DNA of 64,000 nucleotides, from positions 1,054,001 through 1,118,000 of the forward strand of contig NZ_CP123384.1 of assembly GCF_040409955.1 (NCBI RefSeq). The letters are read 5' to 3'. The DNA comes from Salipiger sp. H15 (lineage in GTDB: Bacteria; Pseudomonadota; Alphaproteobacteria; Rhodobacterales; Rhodobacteraceae). The position numbers and the translations under genes were made by a program. Shown piece after piece: positions 33,747-41,570 of this stretch (its first letter is position 1; every line of letters begins with the position of its first letter). The notes beneath the pieces are model-generated. The model was not told where the DNA came from and did not search any database. It saw only the letters and a list, made by a program, of their open reading frames with translations.

Positions 33747-35096
33747 TCACTTCGCCGCGAGCAGCTCCGGCACCTCGAGCAGGATGAACTCGTTGTGCGC
33801 CGCCTCGCCCGGCACGCGCCCGCCCGAGAAGGGCAGGTTGTTGTCGTTGGCGACGATGATGTGGGTCTCGTCCACCGCGATCACGTCCTCGATGGTGAAG
33901 AAGGGGAAGCTGAAGTGCTCGCCGCCCGCGCCCATGCCCTCGAGCGCCTTGGCGTCCGGATCGGCGATGTTCAGCAGGTCGACCTGGCCGATGCGGCGGA
34001 CAAGGCCCTCCTCGTCGGTGTCGGCCATGTCGACCAGCACGATGTTCTTCACCTTCGCCGGGTTCGGATAGCAGTCCGCCGTCTCGGCCGCGCCCTCGGC
34101 GCAGGCCATCGAGAGGTCGCCCTCGCCGTTGTCGCGCTCGATGACCAGCGCGCGGGTCTCGTCGATGAAGTTGAAATCGCCGATCGCGGTCGCGCCCTCG
34201 GCCAGCTGGAACTTCACGCTCTCGCCGGTCCATTCCCCCGCCTTCGGGTCGAAGGCGATGACGCGCAGGAACGGGCCCTCGGTCTCGCCGCCCTCGATGA
34301 GGATCGGCTTCTCCAGCATCGCCCAGAGCAGGTTGGTGCCCGGCTGCAGCGCCATGCCCTCGTAGCCGCCCGAACGCTGCACCTGGAAATCGGTGCCCGG
34401 GGTGGCGGGGACGAAGACGCTGTAGGTGTCCGGCCCGTGCAGTTCCTTGCCGTCGAGTTCGGTGGCGAAGACCTCCTTCACCACGCCGTCAAGACCGACG
34501 CGGAGGATGTAGGGGCCGAATTCCTCGCCGATCCACACCTCGCCATCCAGCACCTGGATCGACTCGGGGTCGAAGTCGGCGCCGGTCAGGTAACGGGCCT
34601 CGGTGCCCTCGTAGGCGATGCGGAAGGGCACTTTGTGATCGGGGTCCGACAGGAAAACGGTCTCGCGGCGCTCGACGGTGCCGGTCTCGAAATCCGGCGC
34701 CATGCGGTGGAAGAACAGCATCGCGTCGGGCGAGTTGCGCTTGGTGCCGAAGCCGTTGTCGGTCAGCGTGTAGAGGCTGCCGTCCTCGGCGCGGGTCATG
34801 GCAAAGCCCGACATGCCCTGCACCGGCTGGCCGATGAAGGGCAGCGAGATGCCGGTGCCGTGGTTGCCGTAGGCCTTGCCGACATTGCCCTCGACGCTCA
34901 TCGCCGCCTCGTTGCGCACGGCGCCGGTGAACTTGCCCGAGAGCCAGGCGTCGCGCGGCGCGTCGGCCGGCGGCTCGACCAGCGACAGCGCGGGCAGGAA
35001 GGCGTGACCGGCAAGCTTGGCCGGGAAGATCTCCTGGGCCGTGGCGGGCGCGGCAAACGCGCTGGCGAGGGCGAGAAGGGAAAGCGAAAGGCGCAT
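33747..35096 (-). CDS. Exported esterase-like/phytase-like beta-propeller protein
   Basis: A 449-residue protein with a signal peptide (MRLSLSLLALASAFAAPATA, QEI). It matches the pattern of the esterase-like activity of phytase family: GMSGFAMTRAEDGSLYTLTD (about residue 94), ESIQVLDGEVWIGEEFGPYI (about 178), SGGYEGMALQPGTNLLWAML (about 243) and a C-terminal IVANDNNLPFSGGR (about 412). Such proteins are periplasmic or secreted; substrate is not established. Two cysteines (MACAEGAAETADC, about 330-342) could form a disulfide. Confidence 0.85.
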   Translation of the reverse strand: MRLSLSLLALASAFAAPATAQEIFPAKLAGHAFLPALSLVEPPADAPRDAWLSGKFTGAVRNEAAMSVEGNVGKAYGNHGTGISLPFIGQPVQGMSGFAMTRAEDGSLYTLTDNGFGTKRNSPDAMLFFHRMAPDFETGTVERRETVFLSDPDHKVPFRIAYEGTEARYLTGADFDPESIQVLDGEVWIGEEFGPYILRVGLDGVVKEVFATELDGKELHGPDTYSVFVPATPGTDFQVQRSGGYEGMALQPGTNLLWAMLEKPILIEGGETEGPFLRVIAFDPKAGEWTGESVKFQLAEGATAIGDFNFIDETRALVIERDNGEGDLSMACAEGAAETADCYPNPAKVKNIVLVDMADTDEEGLVRRIGQVDLLNIADPDAKALEGMGAGGEHFSFPFFTIEDVIAVDETHIIVANDNNLPFSGGRVPGEAAHNEFILLEVPELLAAK

Positions 35097-35191
35097 CGGG
35101 AACTCCTCGTGGATGCTGCAATGCGCCGCTGCTACGGGCCCCGCGTAACGATCACGTGGCCGTGATGTGACGCCCGGGTGAAACCGCGCGC

Positions 35192-35230
35192 CCTTTCATC
35201 TTTCCCCAAATACTCCCGCCGGAGACGTCT
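35192..35230. repeat. Intergenic repeat, copy 1
   Basis: CTTTCATCTTTCCCC then AAATACTCCCGCCGGAG; nearly identical to the copy at 52019-52055. It contains a short CTCC-N4-GGAG inverted repeat and lies downstream of ahcY. Confidence 0.75.
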
Positions 35231-35250
35231 GCCCGCACCAAAAGCGAAAC

Positions 35251-35271
35251 GCCCCGCCGAAGGGGCGGGGC
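35251..35271 (-). terminator. ahcY terminator
   Basis: An 8-bp stem GCCCCGCC / GGCGGGGC, 32 nt beyond the ahcY stop. On the minus strand a T-rich tail (GTTTCGCTTTT) follows. Confidence 0.8.
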
Positions 35272-35302
35272 GTCTGCAAGAAAGCCTTGGACAGGCTCTG
35301 CC

Positions 35303-36688
35303 TCAGTAGCGGTAGTGCTCGGGCTTGAACGGGCCCTCCGGCGTCACGCCGATATAGGCCGCCTGCGCCGGCGAGAGCTTGGTCAGCTTGGCGCCGACGC
35401 GGTCGAGGTGCAGCCGCGCCACCTTCTCGTCGAGGTGCTTGGGCAGGATGTAGACCTTGTTCTCGTACTGCGCGCCGTTCTTGTAGAGCTCGATCTGCGC
35501 CAGCACCTGGTTGGTGAACGAGGCCGACATCACGAAGCTCGGGTGGCCGGTGGCGTTGCCGAGGTTCAGCAGGCGCCCTTCGGAGAGCAGGATGATCTTG
35601 TTGCCCGAGGGCATCTCGATCATGTCCACCTGTTCCTTGATGTTGGTCCACTTGTGGTTGCGCAGGTTGGCCACCTGGATCTCGTTGTCGAAGTGGCCGA
35701 TGTTGCCGACGATGGCCATGTTCTTCATCTCGCGCATGTGCTCGATGCGGATCACGTCCTTGTTGCCGGTCGTGGTGATGAAGATGTCGGCGTCGGCGAC
35801 GACGTCCTCCAGCAGCACCACCTCGAAACCGTCCATCGCCGCCTGCAGGGCGCAGATCGGATCGGCCTCGGTGACCTTCACCCGCGCGCCGGCCCCGGCC
35901 AGCGAGGCGGCCGAGCCCTTGCCCACGTCACCGTAGCCGCAGACCACGGCGACCTTGCCCGCCAGCATCACGTCGGTGGCGCGGCGGATGCCGTCCACGA
36001 GGCTCTCGCGGCAGCCGTACTTGTTGTCGAACTTCGACTTGGTGACCGAGTCGTTCACGTTGATCGCGGGGAAGGGCAGCAGGCCCTTCTTCTGCAGATC
36101 GTACAGGCGGTGCACGCCGGTGGTAGTCTCTTCCGAGACGCCCATGATGTCGGCGCGGGTCTTGGTGAACCAGCCCGGGCTCAGCTCCATGCGCTTCCGG
36201 ATCTGCGCGTGGATCACCTCTTCCTCTTCCGAGGTCGCAACGCCCAGGTCCTCACCCGCCTCGGCGCGCGCGCCGAGCAGGATGTAGAGCGTCGCGTCGC
36301 CGCCGTCGTCGAGGATCATGTTCGCGCCCTCGGGGAACATGAACGAGCGGTCGAGGTAGTCCCAGTGCTCGGTAAGGGTCTGGCCCTTCACCGCAAAGAC
36401 CGGCGTGCCGCCCGCGGCGATGGCGGCGGCGGCGTGGTCCTGGGTCGAGAAGATGTTGCACGAGGCCCAGCGCACGTCGGCGCCCAGCGCCTTCAGCGTC
36501 TCGATCAGCACGGCGGTCTGGATGGTCATGTGCAGCGAGCCGACGATGCGCGCGCCCTTCAGCGGCTGTGCCTCGCCGAATTCCGCGCGGCAGGCCATCA
36601 GGCCCGGCATCTCGGTTTCGGCGATGTCCAGCTCCTTGCGGCCGAACTCGGCCAGCGAAATGTCCTTGACGATATAGTCTTCAGCCAT
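35303..36688 (-). CDS. ahcY: Adenosylhomocysteinase
   Basis: A 461-residue SAH hydrolase: converts S-adenosylhomocysteine to adenosine and homocysteine with bound NAD+, sustaining methylation. Motifs are [20 protein letters not shown] (about residue 55), [33 protein letters not shown] (catalytic Lys/Asp and the Cys, about 210-229), NAD-binding [17 protein letters not shown] (about 254) and the C-terminal [13 protein letters not shown] use the ATG at 36688 (MAEDYIVKD); the open frame upstream is not conserved. A structured leader lies upstream. Confidence 0.97.
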   Translation of the reverse strand: MAEDYIVKDISLAEFGRKELDIAETEMPGLMACRAEFGEAQPLKGARIVGSLHMTIQTAVLIETLKALGADVRWASCNIFSTQDHAAAAIAAGGTPVFAVKGQTLTEHWDYLDRSFMFPEGANMILDDGGDATLYILLGARAEAGEDLGVATSEEEEVIHAQIRKRMELSPGWFTKTRADIMGVSEETTTGVHRLYDLQKKGLLPFPAINVNDSVTKSKFDNKYGCRESLVDGIRRATDVMLAGKVAVVCGYGDVGKGSAASLAGAGARVKVTEADPICALQAAMDGFEVVLLEDVVADADIFITTTGNKDVIRIEHMREMKNMAIVGNIGHFDNEIQVANLRNHKWTNIKEQVDMIEMPSGNKIILLSEGRLLNLGNATGHPSFVMSASFTNQVLAQIELYKNGAQYENKVYILPKHLDEKVARLHLDRVGAKLTKLSPAQAAYIGVTPEGPFKPEHYRY

Positions 36689-36724
36689 GGTCCGGCGCTC
36701 CAATTCGAATATCGGGATTGCTGC

Positions 36725-36753
36725 GCGGGGTAGCATCCCTTGCTATGCCCCGC
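36725..36753 (-). promoter_or_regulatory. Hairpin in ahcY leader
   Basis: Outer stem GCGGGG / CCCCGC and inner stem TAGCA / TGCTA with a 2-nt bulge, 37 nt upstream of ahcY and between two divergent genes. I could not match it to the SAH, SAM-II or SAM/SAH riboswitch consensus. Confidence 0.5.
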
Positions 36754-36811
36754 AACGTGCATCACAATCCTGCCCGAACGGAAGCATAATCCGCCGCGGA
36801 ACAGGCCAAGC

Positions 36812-37492
36812 GTGAACCAGCAAATCCACAGCAACCAGTACGGGTGCTACTGCCTGCCGCACGGGCTCGACAGCCGCCCGGCGGTCAGGGCCGTTCTGGC
36901 CGGAGAGGTCTACGAGCCGCAGACCATCGCCTTCATGCGCGCCCGGGCGGGGCGGGGCGACGTGATTCATGCCGGCACCTTCTTCGGGGATTTCCTGCCC
37001 GGCGTCGCCTCGGCGCTGGCGCCCGGCGCGGTGCTCTGGGCCTTCGAGCCGAACCCCGGCAGCTTTGCCTGCGCGCAGGAGACGGTCCGCCTCAACGCGC
37101 TCGGCAACGTCACCCTCGCCAATGCCGCCCTGTCGAGCGCCGAGGAAAGCGTGCTCTTCCGCACCCATGACGCAACCGGCGCGCCGCTTGGCGGGCTGTC
37201 GCATTTCACCGAGACCCCCGGCCCCGGCACCACCCCGGTGCAGGCACTCATGCTCGACTACGTGATCCCCCGCGACCGGCAGGTCTCGATCCTGCAGCTC
37301 GACGTCGAGGGCCACGAGAAGCGCGCGCTGAAGGGGGCCTATCACCTCGTCCACCGCTGCCGGCCGATCCTGATCCTCGAGAACCACGGCAACGCGACCT
37401 GGATCCAGCGCACGTTCCGCGGCCTCGGCTACGAGATGCGCGGAAAGCTGCACGGCAATTTCGTCTACGCCACAGAAGACCTCGAGGTCTGA
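36812..37492 (+). CDS. FkbM-like methyltransferase
   Basis: A 226-residue SAM-dependent methyltransferase of FkbM type. The motif-I equivalent is DVIHAGTFFGDFLPGVA (about residue 50), then the acidic ribose-binding strand WAFEPNPGSFACAQETVRLN (about 75), LDYVIPRDRQVSILQLDVEG and HEKRALKGA. The family methylates hydroxyls of sugars or small molecules. The start is uncertain: GTG 36812 (VNQQIHSNQYGCY) fits the family better than the ATG at 36740, which falls inside the ahcY promoter region. The next gene begins 2 nt after the stop. Confidence 0.75.
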   Translation: MNQQIHSNQYGCYCLPHGLDSRPAVRAVLAGEVYEPQTIAFMRARAGRGDVIHAGTFFGDFLPGVASALAPGAVLWAFEPNPGSFACAQETVRLNALGNVTLANAALSSAEESVLFRTHDATGAPLGGLSHFTETPGPGTTPVQALMLDYVIPRDRQVSILQLDVEGHEKRALKGAYHLVHRCRPILILENHGNATWIQRTFRGLGYEMRGKLHGNFVYATEDLEV

Positions 37493-37494
37493 CC

Positions 37495-38088
37495 ATGCCC
37501 AAGCAACCCCGCGCCTGGCAGCGCATGCTCTCCGGCCGCCGCCTCGACCTGCTGGACCCGACCCCGGTCGATATCGAGATCGAGGACATCGCCCACGGCC
37601 TCGCCTTCGTCGCCCGCTGGAACGGCCAGACCAAGGGCGACTTCCCCTATTCCGTCGCCGAGCACTCGCTGCTGGTCGAGACGCTGTTCTGCCGCCTCTG
37701 CCCCGCCGCCAGCCCCGCCGAGAAGCTCTTTGCCCTGCTGCACGACGCGCCCGAATACGTGATCGGAGACATGATCTCGCCGGTGAAGGCGGCGGTCGGC
37801 CCGGGCTACGGCGAGCTCGACAAGCGGCTGGCGGCGGCGATCCACCTCCGCTTCGGCCTGCCCTCCGCGCCCTCGCCCGCGCTGAAGAAGCAGATCAAGA
37901 AGGCCGACAACGTCTCGGCCTGGATGGAGGCGGTGCAGATCGCCGGTTTCTCCGAAGCCGAGGCCTCGCGCTTCTTCAAGCGCCCCGACGCCGCCCTGAC
38001 CGAGGGGCTCGACATCCACCTGCGCCCGCCCGTGGAGGTGCGCCGCGCCTACACGGCGCGCCACGCCGAACTCCTGGAGCTGCTGTGA
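37495..38088 (+). CDS. HD-domain phosphohydrolase (YfbR/5'-nucleotidase-like)
   Basis: A 197-residue HD-domain protein with metal ligands: His in SVAEHSLLVETL (about residue 57), the HD pair in LLHDAPEYVIGD (about residue 82) and Asp in KKADNVSAWMEA (about 140). The pattern matches small deoxynucleotide or nucleotide phosphohydrolases. Its stop overlaps the GTG of the acetyltransferase gene by 4 nt. Confidence 0.85.
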   Translation: MPKQPRAWQRMLSGRRLDLLDPTPVDIEIEDIAHGLAFVARWNGQTKGDFPYSVAEHSLLVETLFCRLCPAASPAEKLFALLHDAPEYVIGDMISPVKAAVGPGYGELDKRLAAAIHLRFGLPSAPSPALKKQIKKADNVSAWMEAVQIAGFSEAEASRFFKRPDAALTEGLDIHLRPPVEVRRAYTARHAELLELL

Positions 38089-38576
38089 CCGCCTCCCCGA
38101 TCTCCGTCCGCCGTGCCGGCGCGCTCGATGCAAGGCCGATGGCCGAGCTCCTCAACGAGGTGATCACGCAGGGCGGCACCACCGCCCTGACCGAGCCGGT
38201 GACCGGCGACGATCTGCGCCGCTGGATGGCGACGCCCCGTGCCATCTGGCACCTCGCCGAGGCCGGGGACGGCGAGCTGCTCGGCTTCCAGTGGGTCGAG
38301 CCGCACCGCGAGCTCGGCGACAGCGTCGCGCAGATCGCCAGCTTCGCGCGGGTCGGCCGCACCAAGCTCGGCATCGGCTCGGCGCTCTTCGAGGCGACCC
38401 GCGCCGCCTGCGCCCGCGAGGGCTATGCCTGGATCAACGCCGAGATCCGCGCCGACAACGAGGGCGGGCTGATCTACTACCAGAGCCGCGGCTTCGAGGA
38501 TTACGGCCATATCCGCGGCTACCGGCTCGGCGACGGCAGCACCGTCGACAAGGTGCTCAAGCGCTACGATCTCTGA
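38085..38576 (+). CDS. GNAT-family N-acetyltransferase
   Basis: A 163-residue acetyltransferase. The acetyl-CoA loop RVGRTKLGIGSALFEATRAA is at about residues 86-105, and the C-terminal motif GGLIYYQSRGFEDYGHIRGY follows near 126. The sequence pattern resembles phosphinothricin-acetyltransferase-like members; substrate unknown. The GTG start overlaps the HD-protein stop. Confidence 0.85.
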   Translation: MTASPISVRRAGALDARPMAELLNEVITQGGTTALTEPVTGDDLRRWMATPRAIWHLAEAGDGELLGFQWVEPHRELGDSVAQIASFARVGRTKLGIGSALFEATRAACAREGYAWINAEIRADNEGGLIYYQSRGFEDYGHIRGYRLGDGSTVDKVLKRYDL

Positions 38577-38594
38577 GCCGCGCCACGCCCCCGT

Positions 38595-38630
38595 CTTCCA
38601 CTTGTCGAAAATATCCCCGCCGGAGGCATG
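38595..38630. repeat. Intergenic repeat, divergent copy 2
   Basis: CTTCCACTTGTCG then AAAATATCCCCGCCGGAGGC: a degenerate copy of the repeat at 35192 and 52019, again just after a stop codon and between convergent genes. Confidence 0.6.
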
Positions 38631-38663
38631 CGCCCGCAGGGCGCACACGTCCGGCGCGCCGCC

Positions 38664-39218
38664 CTACTTCGGCGAGCGCTTCGCGAGGATGCGCTGCAGC
38701 GTCCGGCGGTGCATGTTGAGCCGCCGCGCGGTCTCCGACACGTTCCGGTCGCAGAGCTCGTAGACCCGCTGGATATGCTCCCAGCGCACCCGGTCGGCGC
38801 TCATCGGGTTTTCCGGCGGCGGCGGCAGGTCGTCGCCGCGCGACAGCAGCGCGTTGGTGATGTCGGTGGCATCGGCGGGTTTCGACAGGTAGTCGGTGGC
38901 GCCGATCTTCACCGCCGCCACGGCGGTGGCGATGGCGCCGTAGCCGGTCAGCACGACGATGCGGCTGTCGGGCCGACGTTCGCGCAGCGCCTCGACCACG
39001 TCGAGCCCGTTGCCGTCCTCGAGCCGCAGGTCGACCACCGCGTAGGCCGGCGGACGGGCCTTGGCGATGGCGATGCCGCCGGCGACGGACTCGGCGGTCT
39101 CGACCTCGAAGCCGCGCTTCTCCATGGCCTTGGCCAGCCGCTTGAGGAAAGGCTCGTCGTCATCGACAAGCAGCAGCGAGCGATCGTCGCCCAGATCGTC
39201 TTGTGTCAGTTCCGCCAC
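38664..39218 (-). CDS. regA: Redox response regulator RegA/PrrA/ActR
   Basis: A 184-residue response regulator. The receiver domain has the acidic pocket LLLVDDDEPFLKRL (about residue 18), phosphoacceptor Asp in VVDLRLEDGNGLDVV (about 62), Thr in LTGYGAIATAV and Lys in YLSKPADA. A Pro hinge LPPPPENPMSADRVRWEH and a Fis-type helix-turn-helix NVSETARRLNMHRRTLQRIL follow at the C-terminus. RegA controls photosynthesis, respiration, carbon and nitrogen fixation genes in response to redox state. I use GTG at 39218 (VAELTQDD) because it gives the usual family length; an ATG at 39245 is also possible. Confidence 0.96.
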   Translation of the reverse strand: MAELTQDDLGDDRSLLLVDDDEPFLKRLAKAMEKRGFEVETAESVAGGIAIAKARPPAYAVVDLRLEDGNGLDVVEALRERRPDSRIVVLTGYGAIATAVAAVKIGATDYLSKPADATDITNALLSRGDDLPPPPENPMSADRVRWEHIQRVYELCDRNVSETARRLNMHRRTLQRILAKRSPK

Positions 39219-39313
39219 GGGGGCCCCCGTTCTTTGGAGCGGCATGAAGCGCCGTATGAGAATTTCTCTTATCCCGCCCGCGACATGCGGTCAAATCGTG
39301 GGCGCGTTTCGCG

Positions 39314-39940
39314 TCACGTCCGGTCGATGAAACAGGCGGCGCGCTCGGCCAGTTCCTCGGGTGTCACGTCACGGCGGAAGAACTCGGCAAAGCCGCTGCC
39401 GGGCAGCACGAGGTAGGTGAAGGCCGAGTGGTCCACCGAGTAGTACTCGGGATCGTCGTCGTTCTTCTTGTAGTAGGCCTTGTAGGCCTGCGCCGCCTTT
39501 GCGATCTGCGCCTCCGACCCGGTCAGGCCGATCATCTTGGGATGGATGTTGGCGGCATATTGCCCCATCACCTCGGGCGTGTCGCGCGCGGGATCCACGC
39601 TGATCATCACCGGCGTCACAGAATAGCCCCTCTCGGCCAGCAGGTCGACCGCCTCGGCGTTGCGCATGTTGTCGAGCGGGCAGACGTCGGGGCAGAAGGT
39701 ATAGCCGAAATAGAGCAGCGTCGGCTCGGTGATCACCTCGGCATCGGTCACCGTCCTGCCGTCCGGCGTCACCAGCTCGAAGGGCCCGCCGATCGCCCCG
39801 GTGCCGCCCGCCACGGCACCCTCGCGGCACTCGGCGAAGCGGTCGTCCCCCTGCCCCAGTTGCGTGGCCACCCACATCCCCGCCGAGAGCGCGACGAGTC
39901 CGCCGGCGACGGCGATGGCGAAAAGCGCGGCTGGTCTCAT
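39314..39940 (-). CDS. senC: SCO1/SenC/PrrC copper protein
   Basis: A 208-residue membrane-anchored thioredoxin-fold protein. There is one N-terminal hydrophobic helix (about residues 4-26), the Cu-binding CPDVC (Cx3C) in GYTFCPDVCPLDNM (about 85) and the distal His ligand in SVDHSAFTYL (about 173). It delivers copper to the CuA site of cytochrome oxidase and in Rhodobacter influences RegB signalling. The ATG at 39940 has AAGGAGAG upstream. It lies between regA and divergent regB, the standard arrangement. Confidence 0.95.
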   Translation of the reverse strand: MRPAALFAIAVAGGLVALSAGMWVATQLGQGDDRFAECREGAVAGGTGAIGGPFELVTPDGRTVTDAEVITEPTLLYFGYTFCPDVCPLDNMRNAEAVDLLAERGYSVTPVMISVDPARDTPEVMGQYAANIHPKMIGLTGSEAQIAKAAQAYKAYYKKNDDDPEYYSVDHSAFTYLVLPGSGFAEFFRRDVTPEELAERAACFIDRT

Positions 39941-40075
39941 GGCACTCTCCTTCGGAACAGGGCAGGAGATCGCGGCGCGGCGCATTGCAAATCCCCGCCC
40001 GGGAATTAACACTCCCAGACCTAACAACTGCCCCCCGGGGATCAAGCGGGAAAGCACTGGAAAGAAGGCATTGGC

Positions 40076-41464
40076 ATGAGCCCGACGGACCAAGGCCTGC
40101 TCTGGCAGGAGGAACGCAGCACCTTCATCCGCCTGCGCACGATGATCCTGCTGCGCTGGGTGGCGATCTGCGGCCAGATCGCCGCGCTGGTCGTCGCGCA
40201 GTCGATCTACGACCTGCAGCTGCCGCTCGGCCTGTGCTACCTCGCCGTCGGCATCTCGGTGATGGGCAACCTCGTCGCCAGCCTCGTCTTCCCCGAGACC
40301 AAGCGCCTGTCGGAAGCCGAGAACTTCCTGATGGTGATGTTCGACCTCCTGCAGCTGTGCTTCCTGCTCTACCTCACCGGCGGGCTGCACAACCCGTTCT
40401 CGGTGATGGTGCTTGGGCCGGTCACCGTCTCGGCGGTGATGCTCTCGCTGCGCTCGACCATCGTGCTCAACATCACCGCCTTCCTGCTGATCTCGGGCAT
40501 GGTCTTCGCGCATGTGCCGCTGCACACGGTCGACGGGCAGGTGCTGCAGATCCCCGACCTCTTCGTCTTCGGACAATGGGTCGCGGTGGCCATCGCGCTG
40601 GTCTTCCTGTCGGTCTACGCGCGCCGGGTGACCACCGAGATGAACGCCATGTCCGACGCGCTCAACGCCACGCAGATGGCGCTGTCGCGGCAGCAGAAAC
40701 TGAACGACCTCGGCGGCGTCGTGGCCGCCGCGGCGCATGAGCTCGGCACGCCGCTGGCGACGATCAAGCTGACCTCGGCCGAGCTCATCGAAGAGCTCGA
40801 CGACCGGCCCGAGCTGCAGGAGGACGCGCGGCTGATCCGCGCGCAGGCCGACCGCTGCCGCGACATCCTGCGCTCCATGGGGCGGGCCGGGAAGGACGAC
40901 CTGCACCTGCGCCGCGCGCCGCTGACCGAGGTGATCCGCGAGGCCGCCGAGCCGCACGAGAACCGCGGCAAGCTGGTCTCGCTCGACACGATCGAGGGCA
41001 CCGAGCTGCCGATGCCGCAGATCCTGCGCCACCCCGAGGTGATCCACGGGTTGCGCAACCTCGTGCAGAACGCCGTGGATTTCGCCCGCAGCCGGGTCTG
41101 GATCGAGGCCGGATGGGACGCGCGCAGCGTCACCGTGCGGATCATCGACGACGGGCCGGGCTTTCCGCCGCAGATGATCGGCCGGATCGGCGATCCGATG
41201 ATCCGCCGCCGCCGCACCGAGGCCGAGCGCCGCGCGCGGCCGGAATACGAGGGCATGGGGCTGGGCCTCTTCATCGCCAAGACCCTGCTGGAGCGCTCCG
41301 GCGCCGAGCTGAGCTTTGCCAACGGCTCGGACCCGACCGCGCCCGAGCCGCCGGGCACCCGCCGCGGCGCGGTGGTGGAACTGGTCTGGCCGCGCGACGC
41401 AATCGTCGCTCCGGACCTGCCGCCGGGCACTCCGCTCGGCGAGAACCCGGTGTTCGACGGCTGA
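40076..41464 (+). CDS. regB: Redox sensor histidine kinase RegB/PrrB/ActS
   Basis: A 462-residue membrane kinase. Six hydrophobic segments occupy about residues 25-180. The ubiquinone-binding signature GGLHNPF lies between them (about 101-107). The H-box AAAAHELGTPLATIKL has the phospho-His near residue 222, and the redox-active Cys is in QADRCRDILRSMG (about 261), the counterpart of the cysteine that forms an inhibitory disulfide in RegB. N and G boxes are NLVQNAVDFARS, DDGPGFP and GMGLGLFIAKTLLE. It phosphorylates RegA under reducing conditions. Confidence 0.96.
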   Translation: MSPTDQGLLWQEERSTFIRLRTMILLRWVAICGQIAALVVAQSIYDLQLPLGLCYLAVGISVMGNLVASLVFPETKRLSEAENFLMVMFDLLQLCFLLYLTGGLHNPFSVMVLGPVTVSAVMLSLRSTIVLNITAFLLISGMVFAHVPLHTVDGQVLQIPDLFVFGQWVAVAIALVFLSVYARRVTTEMNAMSDALNATQMALSRQQKLNDLGGVVAAAAHELGTPLATIKLTSAELIEELDDRPELQEDARLIRAQADRCRDILRSMGRAGKDDLHLRRAPLTEVIREAAEPHENRGKLVSLDTIEGTELPMPQILRHPEVIHGLRNLVQNAVDFARSRVWIEAGWDARSVTVRIIDDGPGFPPQMIGRIGDPMIRRRRTEAERRARPEYEGMGLGLFIAKTLLERSGAELSFANGSDPTAPEPPGTRRGAVVELVWPRDAIVAPDLPPGTPLGENPVFDG

Positions 41465-41513
41465 GGATCCCGGGCCATACCGCGCCCGCGCGAACTTGAT
41501 CACTCGCTCAAGA

Positions 41514-41528
41514 TTAAGGAAAAATTAA
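41514..41528. promoter_or_regulatory. Candidate CtrA box (TTAA-N7-TTAA)
   Basis: TTAAGGAAAAATTAA is an exact match to the CtrA consensus, 43 nt before the PAS-protein start. A 12-nt palindrome CAGGACGTCCTG lies between it and the gene (41549-41560). Confidence 0.65.
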
Positions 41529-41570
41529 CCTTTCTGGCATTAGTGAGGCAGGACGTCCTGACTTGCGGAG

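Noticed and set aside
36725..36753. SAH riboswitch upstream of ahcY
   Set aside because: The hairpin does not contain the conserved SAH-aptamer core as I know it; kept only as a structured leader.
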